This document shows, in pieces, positions 46,203 to 58,500 of a stretch of 64,000 nucleotides of DNA. Location of the stretch: contig CM055900.1 of NCBI GenBank assembly GCA_029582155.1, forward strand, positions 48,456,736 to 48,520,735. Direction: 5' to 3'. The position numbers and the translations under genes are program-made. Position 1 is the first letter of the stretch, and every line of letters begins with the position of its first letter. This DNA is from Panopea generosa. Its lineage: Eukaryota > Mollusca > Bivalvia > Adapedonta > Hiatellidae. A model generated the notes under the pieces. That model did not search any database. It was not told the DNA's origin and saw nothing but the letters and a program-made list of their open reading frames with translations.

Positions 46203-47660
46203 AGTAGCAACTCTCTTATGTTACTTGATCATCAACACAGCAAGTAATAATTACTTTAAACACGTAGAGCTTTGAGCACAACACGTTAGCGAAAATTTTT
46301 AACATAGAAATAAATATAATAAAATGTCATAGAGGCATTAACATACATAGACACCTATAAAGCATTTTTTTTATTGATTTGATATATTACCTTTTTGCAA
46401 AAATTAGCATATATGATATTTTGCATATTATTTTTTAAATAAATTTATTCAATATTTCATGGCATCCACCGAGATATCAACAAATAAATTTTACCGAATG
46501 TGAAAATACACACCTAATTTTTAAAAGCGGAATTTTCAGCGCAAAATATAAACAAAATTTCACCTCAGTAGTAATACCAGAATATCCATTAAGATTCAGT
46601 TCACGTACAGTTAAACCACTTTGAAACATGCAGCAATCATGTCTGTTGATATTTTGCTGATATGCTTTTAGGAGATTCGATCGTCAAACTAGTAAGTAAT
46701 TATTTTAAATACGACGATGCGCTATCGAATTCACGTCCACAACTGTCTACAGCTGTAACAATTAGTTAATGTGCAATAATCGGTAACACCGACACCAAAT
46801 AGTCTCCTCTTTATTGTTATCATGTTAAACAAAATACCGACACTCTTCTTGCATACTCATTGTGATTGATCAACAATGTTTTTAGGTGTGCAAATTTCGA
46901 TATATATAACCCTAATATGAAATTAAATTACACTAATTGCTTTTTTAATTTTGTTTGTTATAAATTAACTCCAAACTCATGCGTAATACACATGTACATT
47001 AACTGAAATGTCATTGTTTTTGACAAAATATAACATTGCAATAAGTATGATAAAGTGTCCTTGAACCATTAACAATTTTAAAGACACCTAGAGGAATTTT
47101 GAATGTCAGCTTTTGTTTTATCAGTTTTACACAATTTACAATGTGGTGCTTTGCATTTGTTTAAAATGTACTTAATTTAATCAGGTATTCTATTAATATT
47201 TCGTGGCTTTCACTTTGATATCATTTTTTTCTTCGAATATGGGAAAACAAACCTTATATTTAAAAAATGGAATTATCAGTACAAAATAAAAAAGTAAGAT
47301 TATTTTCACCTCAATATTAATACCAACATATCCAATTAGATCCAATTCCCGCGCAAATAATCCAAGTTCCGAAATACAGCTACCATATCCGTTAATACTT
47401 TGCTAATAGTAGCAATGTCTTTACGTGACTTGCTCGTCTATACATCTAGTAATCGCTATGGACACAACGAGAATGCAGCACAATACGCTATCGAATTCAC
47501 GTCCACAACTGTCCACAGCTGTAACAATCAGTCAATTTTTAGTAATGGATAATACTGACACCAAATGGCTTCCTCTCTATTATTTTCTTTGTTATGGCCG
47601 ACAATATACCGGTTCTCTCTTTACATATTCTCTGCGATCGATCCCACTTTCTGTTTTTGA
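46203..47660. repeat. Local triplication with a near-invariant 47-bp core
   Basis: Two long copies (about 46400-46870 and 47165-47640, offset 766 bp) and a partial one (46203-46295). The core at 46720-46767 and 47486-47532 (CGCTATCGAATTCACGTCCA, then CAACTGTCYACAGCTGTAAC and AATYAGT) differs at only two positions, while flanks are much more diverged. Shared flanking marks include TTCACCTC...AATACCA and TAGTAGCAA...AGCAC.ACACG. No convincing frame. May be a decayed tandem repeat or a conserved non-coding element. Confidence 0.7.
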
Positions 47661-47699
47661 CGTAAGTAGTTTAAGACCGTAACAGGTTTCTTCACATTT

Positions 47700-50430
47700 A
47701 CCTCTAGTTTATATAGCTACATGAATATTCTACTGTTTTCGTTGTTGTTGTAAATTGATATCCAGGCTTCTTCCCAATAAACATACGTACAATGAACTGC
47801 AGCTGTATTGGCAAAAGACAATATGCCAATAAGATGTCTTTGATAGATGCATTACAAATATTTAATACATGCACACATACTAGTATGTTGTAAGGAACAT
47901 TTTAATGCAAACATTTCTTTATTTCATGAAATAAATTTACCAAAACAACTTCATTTATATTATAGAGGTTATCGTTAACAAATAAGGTTTTTCAACAATA
48001 CGATAGTGTGTCAATATCATGATGATATTGTCACTATTTACGAGGTCAAACATGACTTGAAATTCTATCAAATCTGCTGACCATAACATTGAGTTCAGCT
48101 GATGATTGAATCTTGTTATCCTTATACGAAGCACGATACTCTTGTTCAAACAATGGAGGTTGTATGTTTATTAAGTGAGGACATTTAACTGACCGCACAT
48201 ACCTCTAATTATTGCCATTAATGATTCCTGTTATCAGTTGTAGTATTGTTTCGGTACTAAAAATAACATCTTAGTTGATATAAACAGGTTCAAGGTGGAA
48301 GTGCTTGTATCCGTGAAATGTGGACTTTCGACATTTAAGTGGCCAAGATTCTGTATAAAGGAAAACGGAGATCGGTTTACGGCAGTCTGATGGATACGCG
48401 CTAAGATAGGTTCACCTTTCGGGTTTGGTATTTTCTGAAAAGGTTTTACGAAGCTCTGCCTGTTTGAATATCTAATTTAGAAATGTCGGTGATACATAAA
48501 ATTGTAAAGTGTACGAATTGAGACTTATTTTCTTTTAACTTTGACACAAAACCAATGTCAAATTAATTGATGACATTTGATTATCCTGTAATACATAGAT
48601 GATATGCAGCATGGCTACCTCCGACAGAGATAAATATAAAGGTTAAAACACAGATAATATATAAAAAAATCATATAATATTTTCCTATTTATTTGAATTT
48701 TATAATACCATAATCATTTATACCATGTACTCGTATTACGTAATTGTCATAAGTTATATTATTGTTATTGATTTACATGCCTTTCAAGCAGAGAGCTTAA
48801 TTTTAATTTAATGCATGCAAAGAAATATCAATAACTATACTAATTACGTCACTACCTACCTATCTGCCTTCCTGTCTTCCCTGCCCTTCCATGCACTGCA
48901 CTACCCTGTCTGTCTACCTACTTACTTACTTGGTTGGGAATAAAAAGGTTATACTCTTAAAACTATGTCACGTTCAACAATTTTTACAGTAAAAATATTT
49001 TTAAAAGCAAAAAATCAATTTAGTGTTAAAAACAACATACATAAAGGTATTTTGTAATAGCCTCTAACAGGCGTTAAATATTGTGAAATATAATATTATA
49101 GTTGTAAATTAAATTTCTGAAGAAATAACATCAAACCGTTTCTCCATTTAAATATTGCATTGGCATTTATTAAACAAAGTTATATTTTTGTTATAATTTT
49201 ATTTACCGCCAGAAGGACTGTCCATTTGATTAATGATATAACAACTTCATGATTTTCCTCCAAAAATATGTGTTTATCACATAATTTACGGTGCATGGGT
49301 GTAATAAGTTGATGGCATGCTTTTGATATGTATCTAGTGCAATTTTACTTCCGATTCCTCACTCGGTGTCGTACGTAAAATACAGAACTATTTTCTGACT
49401 TGTCTGAATGTATACATAACGTTATGGTAAAATACGATGACTAACGGTCACTTTTATGAGCGATTTTTCCCCCTCGTTCTTCAATAAGGGTGATCTGAAA
49501 AACAATTTTGAGTGTAGATCCGCCGTTTTCTCGAGTTATGTGAAAAAACGAATCTTATAATTGTGCTCATTTATTAATTAAATTATAAAACTCGTTGGCA
49601 AAACTTATACGATGCTCGGTAGAGCCTCGTATTATATATTTTTCCCAACTTGTTTAATAAATTCAATAATAAACAAAACATCATGTAAGATCTTCTATTT
49701 AAGTTATCCAGAATAACTGCTAAAACAATGAATTAGTTAACGTGTCACAGTAAAAAAGTCAATACTCAAATACCACTTATTCGAATTTACGTTACAAATA
49801 CATAACTTTCCTCAAGAGGTCCTTTTACAGTTACAATTAATACAAAAAATGTGGATAGTTTTAATAAAACAGTTTGAACATAATGTATCATTAGGTAAAT
49901 ACTTGTCTGGGTTTTAACTTTTAATTTTTTTCTTATATCAACAGAGCTTGCATTATGCTTAAATGAAATTCTATCAAACGATAAAATTTACGAAAAAAAC
50001 CAATTCAATCGCTCCATCAGTTAAAACAATTTCGAATTAACCAATAAAGATTATGTAAAGAACATGAAGTACTTAACAGACTGAATCGTCTAAAACTTCA
50101 TCTATAAGAGCATTCCGCCAAGAAACTAAACTACATAATGTGGCGCCAAGCAATGTCGATAATGTGTACGCTTACAGATGAAAAATCACATTTAGAAGGA
50201 ATGCAAACATTGGAGTCGGTTAATTCAGATTTATCGTGACATGTGTATAAGATATAAAATTGGCGTTTGATTGATCTGGAACTCGTTCCGCTGCTGAGAC
50301 AAATTAAAGACGATTTAAGTATCGATTTGTTTCTAATATACAAGTAAACTGATTCTACTGAAACGTTTTTCTGTCACGCTTAACATGCTGGAGATGTATT
50401 TAAGGGGTGAATATGGTGTTTGGTAGATTT
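47700..50430. other. Long intergenic stretch
   Basis: No gene recognised. A CT-rich simple tract (CTACCTACCTATCTGCCTTC and onward) is at 48855-48930. Confidence 0.4.
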
Positions 50431-50431
50431 G

Positions 50432-50444
50432 TTTAAATGAAAGT
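50432..50444. repeat. SINE target-site duplication, left
   Basis: TTTAAATGAAAGT, identical to 50740-50752. Confidence 0.9.
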
Positions 50445-50739
50445 TGTTGTTGTATGGTGTTTAGCGTCGCTTTCAACAATTGTTCAGTCATTTCGCGACG
50501 GTGTCTACTTGAGACAGTATTCTAAGCGCTGTCACACTGGAGTATCATGCCGCAGAACATGGTACGATACCCCACCCAGTCACATTATACTGTTACCGGG
50601 CCGACCAGACCTAGAACTCTCCTCTAACTGCTGAGCGTCAAGCGAGGAAGCTTCTAGTATCATTTTTAAAGTCTTTGGCATGACCCGGCCGGGGATCGAA
50701 CCCACGACCTTCCGCATACAACTAGACCACGCCGCTGTC
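50445..50739 (-). mobile_element. tRNA-derived SINE with perfect 13-bp target duplication
   Basis: On the minus strand the head ACAGCGGCGTGGTCTAGTTG (box A) is followed by GTCGTGGGTTCGATCCCCGG (near-perfect box B), a body of about 200 bp, and the tail GCTAAACACCATACAACAAC. TTTAAATGAAAGT is repeated exactly at 50432-50444 and 50740-50752. A long, perfect duplication and a well-kept promoter suggest recent LINE-mediated insertion. The overlapping plus frame is incidental. Different family from the 210-bp SINE. Confidence 0.92.
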
Positions 50740-50752
50740 TTTAAATGAAAGT
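50740..50752. repeat. SINE target-site duplication, right
   Basis: TTTAAATGAAAGT, identical to 50432-50444. Confidence 0.9.
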
Positions 50753-50984
50753 AAAGAAATACTACACGTGTTTTGAGAACGGATACTATTGCATTAATGG
50801 TAGTTCTTATCTATCTAATAAACAGCCTTACAAAAATATAAAAAAGGAAAGCCAAAACTTGAATGTAAACATCATGAAGTTGATGATTAAATAATGATAT
50901 ACGTATATTGTTAAAATGAATCATCCTATTGAACTATTTAACAAATCTACACTGACATTCTTTACGAAAGCATAGTTTCTACAG

Positions 50985-51050
50985 CACCAGCCAAAACATT
51001 CAATGCTTAAAAACAACACCAGCCAAAACATTCAATGCTGTAAAACAACA
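50985..51050. repeat. Short tandem duplication of about 31 bp
   Basis: CACCAGCCAAAACATTCAAT followed by GCT.AAAACAA occurs twice head to tail. Confidence 0.75.
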
Positions 51051-51494
51051 TGTTTCCAAATGATCGATCTGTCAAATACCACATGTGTACGGCTAGTAAC
51101 ACGACAAAACGTCTGCATACGTAATCTCAATCTGCCCTCGTTCGTCATATCATAAAACGTGACCGTGTAAATGTAAGCTACTGCTACCAGAACGTGCTTG
51201 TATAAATGCTATAACATCCAAATGTGTATGTGTAAATAAGAACTATGCTCAAGTAAGTAATTTATTTCCTAATGATTCTCTCTTAAAGTGATGGTTGTGA
51301 TATTTGACACGTGAGTTCAGACAGGTTTAAGAGACCAAAAATGTATATTCCAAGTACTGTTATTTGCAATCTTTTGAGCTGTACAAAATTCCATTATACA
51401 TCGGTTATATAAGTAAAGCAACTCAAGAGCTGAATGTGGGAAATAAGAAAGGGTAAATGCGAAAAGACAATAAAACTGATAAGGGTGGCGGTCG

Positions 51495-51560
51495 TGGTGG
51501 TGTGTGAGTGTGTGTTGTAAACATATGTGTGTGTGTGTGGGGGGGGGGGGGGGGGGGGGT
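51495..51560. repeat. GT microsatellite running into a G homopolymer
   Basis: GTGTGTGAGTGTGTG, later GTGTGTGTGTG, then about 22 G. Prone to length error in sequencing and assembly. Confidence 0.95.
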
Positions 51561-52298
51561 ATGGAGTTAGGAGTTCATGCTTTAGAAATAGAAAAGCCGT
51601 ATAATTTCGGACATTTTGAGTAACTTCATAGTCCGTGTCAAAGTCGCTGAAAACCAATAATATGCAGTTATATTAATGACAAACATGTCGGTGGGGGACC
51701 CCAATCCCCCGCAAGTAGGAGGGCAACAACCCTCTCCGACTACCTCCCCCAGACATATACTCAAAAACCATATAGGAACTCCAATGGCAATGTATATGAA
51801 ATTCACGCATGTGTATTTGTTATTTTACAAATATCGACAATAACGTTGAAAGAGTTTATTATTCCCTTTACAAAACATTCAAAGACGATTGTTGAAGTTG
51901 TTCGCTAGTATCGATTATGAACACACAAGGGAAGTAATTCCTTCGATGCTGCCAAGCTTTTACCAACCGTTAAATGTAAATTAAACAGCAGTGAAAGACA
52001 AAAACGACTTGTTCGTGTTTTTTTTTCTGATACTATACAAATTTCTGCGACGAAATGATGCAAATACAGCGCAAAACCCCAGTAACTTCATTTTTATTTT
52101 TCAGGAGAGACAAAACGCTGGTTATATCAGTTACACTGTACTAGTTAAAAGTTTTAACTTATAATTAAGCATATACATTAAAAAGGTTTTTGACATTCAT
52201 ATCGTGTATAAAGATATATTAACAAAGTGTTAACATTGGTAACAATAGAATGCATTCAACATAAATAGTAACTATAACTATAGTTGGCAGCTAAATAT

Positions 52299-52622
52299 TT
52301 AAAATAAAAAACTGGACAAGTTGGGTGCACTTAATAGCCACAGGAACATAGATGTGCTATGATATATGCTATACCAAAATCCATTAAAAACTATCCTTCC
52401 CGACGGTAAAACGTTAATTATACTCAAGTTATATCTTTTACATTTTCTGATGTGGCAGGTTGATGTTAAACTGTTGGTATGCATATATTTCTCACTTGAG
52501 TTAACTTGGCAGTTGTCGAGTGAAACAATGGAACAAGCGTTGGGGGCTTTGGAAGAGTTCTGCAATGATTCTCATTTCTTTCTGTTTGTCCCAAACTTTG
52601 ATTTCCTGGTCTTAGACATTTA
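52299..52622 (-). pseudogene. Unrecognised ORF with basic N-terminus and in-frame stop
   Basis: From ATG 52622 the minus strand reads MSKTRKSKFGTNRKK, then TGA, and stays open in the same frame for 90 codons (ESLQNSSKAPNACSIVSLDN onwards). A short basic start of this kind resembles the beginnings of some invertebrate transposase proteins, but I cannot confirm any homology. Could be a decayed first exon or chance. Confidence 0.2.
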
Positions 52623-53694
52623 AAATTTGGCATTCATTAGAAGGACTGTTGAGTTCATTGAGGGATTGAATTAAATATTAAATATTGTCATAAATGATGT
52701 CATAGCTATGGTGTTTATATAGTGACATCAGTCCATAAGCAGATCCAGATATTTATTTTCTTTTCAAAGGGGAGGGAGGGTAAATTAAACTTTATTATTA
52801 AACTTTTCATAAAACTTACAACTAAAGCAATTCAGAACAGTATTATGTGTTTGTAGTTTTGAATACATAACTACATGTAGCTACCTATATGTTAGTATTT
52901 ATATATTATATGCTAAAGATACCAAAAGTATTATTCACTGCAAACGTATAATACGTATTTAGTAAAACGTTTTGCAAAGATAACAATGAAAATATATCTT
53001 GATATATCAAAATCACTTTACATTGAGTAAGAATACACAAGCACATTTTAGAAATGACAAGTTGGTGTGTTAAGAAACATTTTGCTACATTTTTAAATCA
53101 CATTTCTTGCTGTGCATTGATCAACTCAGGGTTTATATTAATGTCGTCTACTGTTTAAGTAGCTTCCAGTCTAGACCCACACAAAAACACGCACGCACGC
53201 GAATACACCCCACATACATGAACGCGTATGTAATTCTACATGTCCTTGCAATAGTACTAGTGGGTTTCTTTAACACAATGACTGACGAATTCAATTTGCT
53301 CCAATTAAATAGTGTAATAATATTTTATGAACAAGAAATTTCCTTACTAAAAATGATTTCACAATATTGCTCTTACTTTTTTACTTTCATGGCGCAAACT
53401 AATAGTTTATTCTAACGATCCTTGTAATTAATTTGAATTTATCGCCTTTCTTTATGATCTTCGAACGACTGCATGTCTGTTGAAATCACAGTTTCCAGCT
53501 AAATTGAGAAATTCTTTGCCACAATGGAAAACTCTGACATCGTTAGATTATCGTCAAATATTGATTTCATAGTTAAATAACTTCAACGTTTCATCAAAAA
53601 GCCATTTCAACACATTGAAGCACGTGTTTGCATTCATGAAATGATATACATTTATTGACTTTGACTGAGGTGATAATGTAGTTGTAGTACGAAC

Positions 53695-53761
53695 CTGAGA
53701 AAGGGGATACTGACCGAGGACGAAATCCGAGGTCAACATCACGTTTCTAAGGTCCATAAAA
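53695..53761 (-). CDS. Candidate second exon (phase-compatible with 54837-55003)
   Basis: On the minus strand TTCTTTGTAG (acceptor) precedes 67 bp encoding FMDLRNVMLTSDFVLGQYPL and SQ, then GTTCGT (weak donor). The acceptor phase (one base completing a codon) agrees with the phase-2 donor of the upstream candidate. Agreement of phase is one chance in three, so this is weak support. Confidence 0.2.
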
Positions 53762-54836
53762 CTACAAAGAATCACATTATCACTGAAGCAAAGTCCATCA
53801 ATATTATGTTAGTAATAGTTATAAAATAATGTGAATTTAAATGTTGATCTTGAACTTTTTAAGGAAACGAATAGTTATGTAACATAAACAGTATCTAATA
53901 TCAATAGTTTGTAATTAAACGTGTTTAGTCCAATATAATTGTATAATACTTTAATCTAGATAATAGTTAACAGTATTAAAATATTTTTTTTTTTATAACA
54001 TTGCTATTTTACAGCGTCGTGAAAATTACACACTTGTAAGAAATGTCATGCCTATATAGATCTCAACAGCGGTAAACATCAATTTGTGCGGACTTTGCAT
54101 GTGACCCCTTTTAACCAATAAGTATTGCGGATTTGATATGGGCATATGATATGATAAAATATGATCAATAAAAGAGTACGCAAACTGAACGAATAACCAC
54201 TTAACTTCGGGTGTACATGCAAAACTTTATTTTGCCATGCTGATAAGTGGTTGCATTAAATATGTCATCTTTATTTTTGAGGAAATATGGTGGACCTTTG
54301 CAGTAATTACTATAAGTAATTCGCCGTTTTTTTAAATAATGATCTTACGTGCAAACATTGTAATTTGACGTTTTAAGGCATACACATAAATAAATGTTTC
54401 CAGTAATGTTACCGTTTTTATTTAATTGTAAACATTGCAAATAGAATGTGTTCATTCATTACTGTACCAATAAGAAGTGAGCGTGCACTAAAACATATAT
54501 TTATCTTCTGTGTGATATACTTCAAAAGTTTACATTTAACGTTGAATTACACCGGTTTCTTGCTGCACCGTCAAATATATTATTGACATTGTTGTAATTG
54601 ATAGTAAAAAATTGTATTCCATACTGTCGATTCTATTCTTGCTGCAAGTGCAAATGGCACGATTTCCCCAACGCAGCCAAAGTAACGTAATTTCCCTCAT
54701 GGCGAACCGACCATAATTATTCACTTTTTCATTGATTATGCAACCCGATAATGTATTAACATCTACTTCACAATTCCTTCCTGATTTAAGATTCTTAAAT
54801 TCAAAATTATAATGATAAACTCCGAGGCTACCTCAC

Positions 54837-55003
54837 TGTGTCTTCTGACAGTGTGTGTCCAGATCGGTGTATGCATGGTTTAAGCCGGAGACAACAGCGG
54901 TACAAGTATACCTGGCTACACGCCAATGGTCATTGACAGCCGTGCGCAGGCCGGACTGAGCATACACAAGATGAGATAGGATCAACAGAATTAACGCTAC
55001 TTG
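54837..55003 (-). CDS. Candidate exon with signal-peptide-like start
   Basis: The minus strand is open from CAA at 55003: QVALILLILSHLVYA, a hydrophobic core ending in A-x-A-like VYA, followed by QSGLRTAVNDHWRVARYTCT, then a cysteine-containing segment ending THCQKT. GTGAGG at 54836 is a good splice donor (phase 2). It is a GC-richer island in AT-rich DNA. No ATG is in frame: the codon before is TAA, preceded by ATGTTA. Either the start lies in an upstream exon joined at AACAAG, or the gene is broken. No family recognised; the product, if real, would be secreted. Confidence 0.3.
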
Positions 55004-55339
55004 TTATAACATTTGTACTTTTCCTCTTTTTTACATATAAATGTAATGAGAGAATTAATGTAAGTGTTGTGGTTGTACGCATACACGTGTATTTTTGTAT
55101 ATGCGTGCTTGTGCTCGAGTATTCAATCGTAAGCAGACACCTGACATTTTTTCAGGTAAAATTAAATAAAATCTAAACAAAAACACTTCAGTAAATATTT
55201 CATTGAGGTCAGATAGTTTGGAACACGCATTCAATACAATTCTGGAAAATTTAGAATACTGTATTCATGTGTATTGTATACAACCTTTGAACAGAGTTTG
55301 GTTTCAAATTATTTACATAAACCGACTGTGAAACAAGTT

Positions 55340-55530
55340 CTTGCTAATAAGACACACAAGGCTTGATTTGTTTTTAGGTATACCCAGTTCTAAGGGTATT
55401 AGATAACGTGTCTTGCTCAAGAATACAGAATATTAACTTGGTTTTGAATGAAGCTCATGATTTTCCGATTCTCGGACCGATAGCAGTCTACAGCCCACGT
55501 GCTGAACTAGTCTATGTACACTTCGAGTTA
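55340..55530 (-). mobile_element. tRNA-derived SINE, copy 3 (worn)
   Basis: The minus strand has CTAGTTCAGCACGTGG, CCGAGAATCGG and TTCTTGAGCAAGACACGTTA, in the same order as the SINE at 931-1141. Box B is degraded. Confidence 0.6.
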
Positions 55531-58500
55531 AATCATACTTAAGCAATTAATATTCTTGGCGTGCGCCTTTCTTCCACCGATGGCGTCCGTTTCCACCACA
55601 TTAACTTCTATTCCGAGTCTGTTTAATGTTTTATTGAACATGACAAGATCTTGTAACCATCCCGATAATTAACTGTCTGCTTCAATCACCGTGATCAATT
55701 ATCGGCGTGTAATTCCATTTACCGGAAAACTAAGGTGCTGGACAAATGACTATAACTATGTGATAAAAATGGAACAATCTTTCCCTCGGAAATATTAATG
55801 TCACTTGCTAAGTTAAGGTCGATTTTAACCATTGATTCAAGTCACATAAAACCGGTGTATTCTTTAATTTTGTCTTACTGGATACCCATTTAAAATACAT
55901 GACTTGTAACCTATCAAACCTTGGACAGAAATGTTCAAAGGACATGCAAACAGAACAATAACGGAAATATATTTCCAACAGTGCAAAATAATATATTATA
56001 TGTAAAACAAAACATATAATGTTTAAGTGACACCGACAACGCAAAAGAGCAAAACAAAGAAATATACTATAATATGTCCGACAGTTTAGTTATTTTAAAC
56101 ACGTATATAATGTGTAAACAAAGAAAGCAAGTAGCCTTCATGTTAATGTGAGAATGACTTAGAATTATGAAAAATTCCAGTGGATAGATTGATTGAAGAA
56201 GCTGTCTCAAGTGATAACCGTATATTAATCAAATTGTGGAATCGATCCCGACAAGGTTCAAGAATTTTAAGTTTGAAAATTTGCCAGTTTCGTGTGAAAG
56301 AGTTGTTGATCAACTCATATTTAAATACACTGCATATGCATCCTGTATTTTATCTTACAAATACAACTTTATGATAAATATAACATGATATATGAAATAA
56401 AACATATATAATACTATAATGTGCAGCAGGCTTTAACACATATCTCAGTATAAGTTATATAAAAACGGTCATTTATTGTGCAATAGTATGTACTATCAAA
56501 TGTGAATTTCAGCAATGGTTCTGAAGTTTGCCTCAAACTGTATTACAACGCGGTTAGAATCTGCTATTGATAAATATGAAAATTCTTAATAGGAATCACG
56601 ACCACTAGTTAATTTCTTCCTCATTTGTCAGCTTATTTAATAGATAAGCTTAATCTTACATGAGTAATTGTTTATTATCAAATATACTGAACTGATCAAA
56701 TACATGTACATTGTATTGTATAAGGTTCTGCTGACCATTATATCATTTAGCCTAGTAAGTGTATCGTCTCTTATCATTATAATATAGAATGAAATACATT
56801 ATAATATTTTATTTGTTTCATAAACTGTATTTTATAATTGTACATACGTGAAACGTTAATAAACTTATCAGTGCTGAAAAAGAAGTGGACAACGCTTTCA
56901 GAACTATGATATTAATGAGTAGAATATGAGATTATATTTACCTGTATCACATAATTTAGAAATATAATTTAATCTCAGGTAATATCGTTACAGAAAAAAG
57001 GGGTACAGCAAAGACATTCCTGGTTGCTATAATTTACAGTATGCATACCTCAGTCATCATATGACATTACCATCTCAATATTTACGATACTGGTACCTTC
57101 TTGGTGCCAAGTAGACGATCGGTTTAGTCGTAAAGTTGTTTGTAATTTTGTAAATTTTAGTAATGCGGGCATCATTGATCGGTGTATCGGTAGTGAAATT
57201 ACACTAGGTTACTAAACCCAATTTGTCTAGGACTTGGTAAGGTGAACTATGTGAATAACCACATACTTTATATTGTACATCCAGTTTTGGGAAACATCTG
57301 AAGTGTCTTGTCAGGAGAAGGTTTGCAAACATTTAAATGATTGATTAACATATTAACTATTTTGTAAAAGTTCTCGTAGGGCGACGCAAGATTTGACTTT
57401 GGCATTTTCTTTACACAGATGAATATATCGTAAGCGATTATTCTTAGTAAGTTTCCAAATTTATTAAGACTGCATCTCTTCGGGGCGAATATAATTTGCT
57501 ATTTTATCTCTTTATTTCAACCTAATCGCTTTATTTTCATCTCAAATGTTTTATTATATGTAATAAAAAGACCAAATGTTATCCTTTTATAAATGATGGT
57601 TGCCAGAGATGCTTTTAGTATCCTTCTTATTCATTCCATTGCGTAGACCAAACTTTATTAAAACCAGCCACAAACGACAAATCGCTGACTCAGGGCTACG
57701 TCACATGGAACTATAGCATTTGTTAGTGTAGTTTATGTTTTAACCTAGTATAAATATCCTTAAACCATATGCATAGATTTAATGTGGTACAGGTCTGTCA
57801 AAAATTGCTTTTAACCCAATTTAAAAAAGGAGACTTGACATCCAAAAATCACTGCCACCACGTCTTTATAATATATACCGTAGTCACGATAAATACAATA
57901 TATACTTACCGAAGAAAAAAAAACAATCTCACTTTTTCCCGTCGTCATATCACTTAGAGACAGTTAATTACAAGTGCGACCTTACACAGGTGAATGGTGT
58001 ATCAACGACAAGATGTCCGTGGGCAAGTATATAAAGAAGAAAGATGTTCTAAAGAAAGAAAGATATAATTATCGTAAAAGCAAAGATGAAAGCCACAAAT
58101 CACTATAATGTAGAATCAACGTATCACTTTTTAATGAACGTTTTGGTATGTTTACCTCTTAACGTAACCATGGCTCATGATAGTATAAAGCACACAAATC
58201 CCATCACAATAAAAGTCAGACAAAGTTACACCTTGACAAAATGATATAGATGATAAATGGCATGATAAATTTCGTTTGATATAAGTGTTACAGTTGGGCA
58301 CATAACTATCGAAAAACAATAACCAAACTATACATGTAGTTTCACTGCTATAATGTTTGGCACATAAAACTCTAATTTATATATAAATGTTATATACAAG
58401 TATGTGATTTATGAAAATAAATTATGTTCGATGAGTACCCAGTAAACATTGACCTAGGAATGCCGCTTTGAAAGAATCTACTTTTGCAATACAAACAGTG

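Larger units (their letters stand above)
50755..53690. other. Intergenic stretch with simple repeats
   Basis: Apart from the tandem duplication, G-tract and ORF listed separately, no gene is recognised. Overlapping plus and minus frames at 52.3-52.6 kb cannot both be coding. Confidence 0.35.

Noticed and set aside
50437-50634. 65-codon frame starting with a signal-like peptide
   Set aside because: It lies entirely in the reverse orientation of a SINE with clear polymerase III boxes and target duplication.
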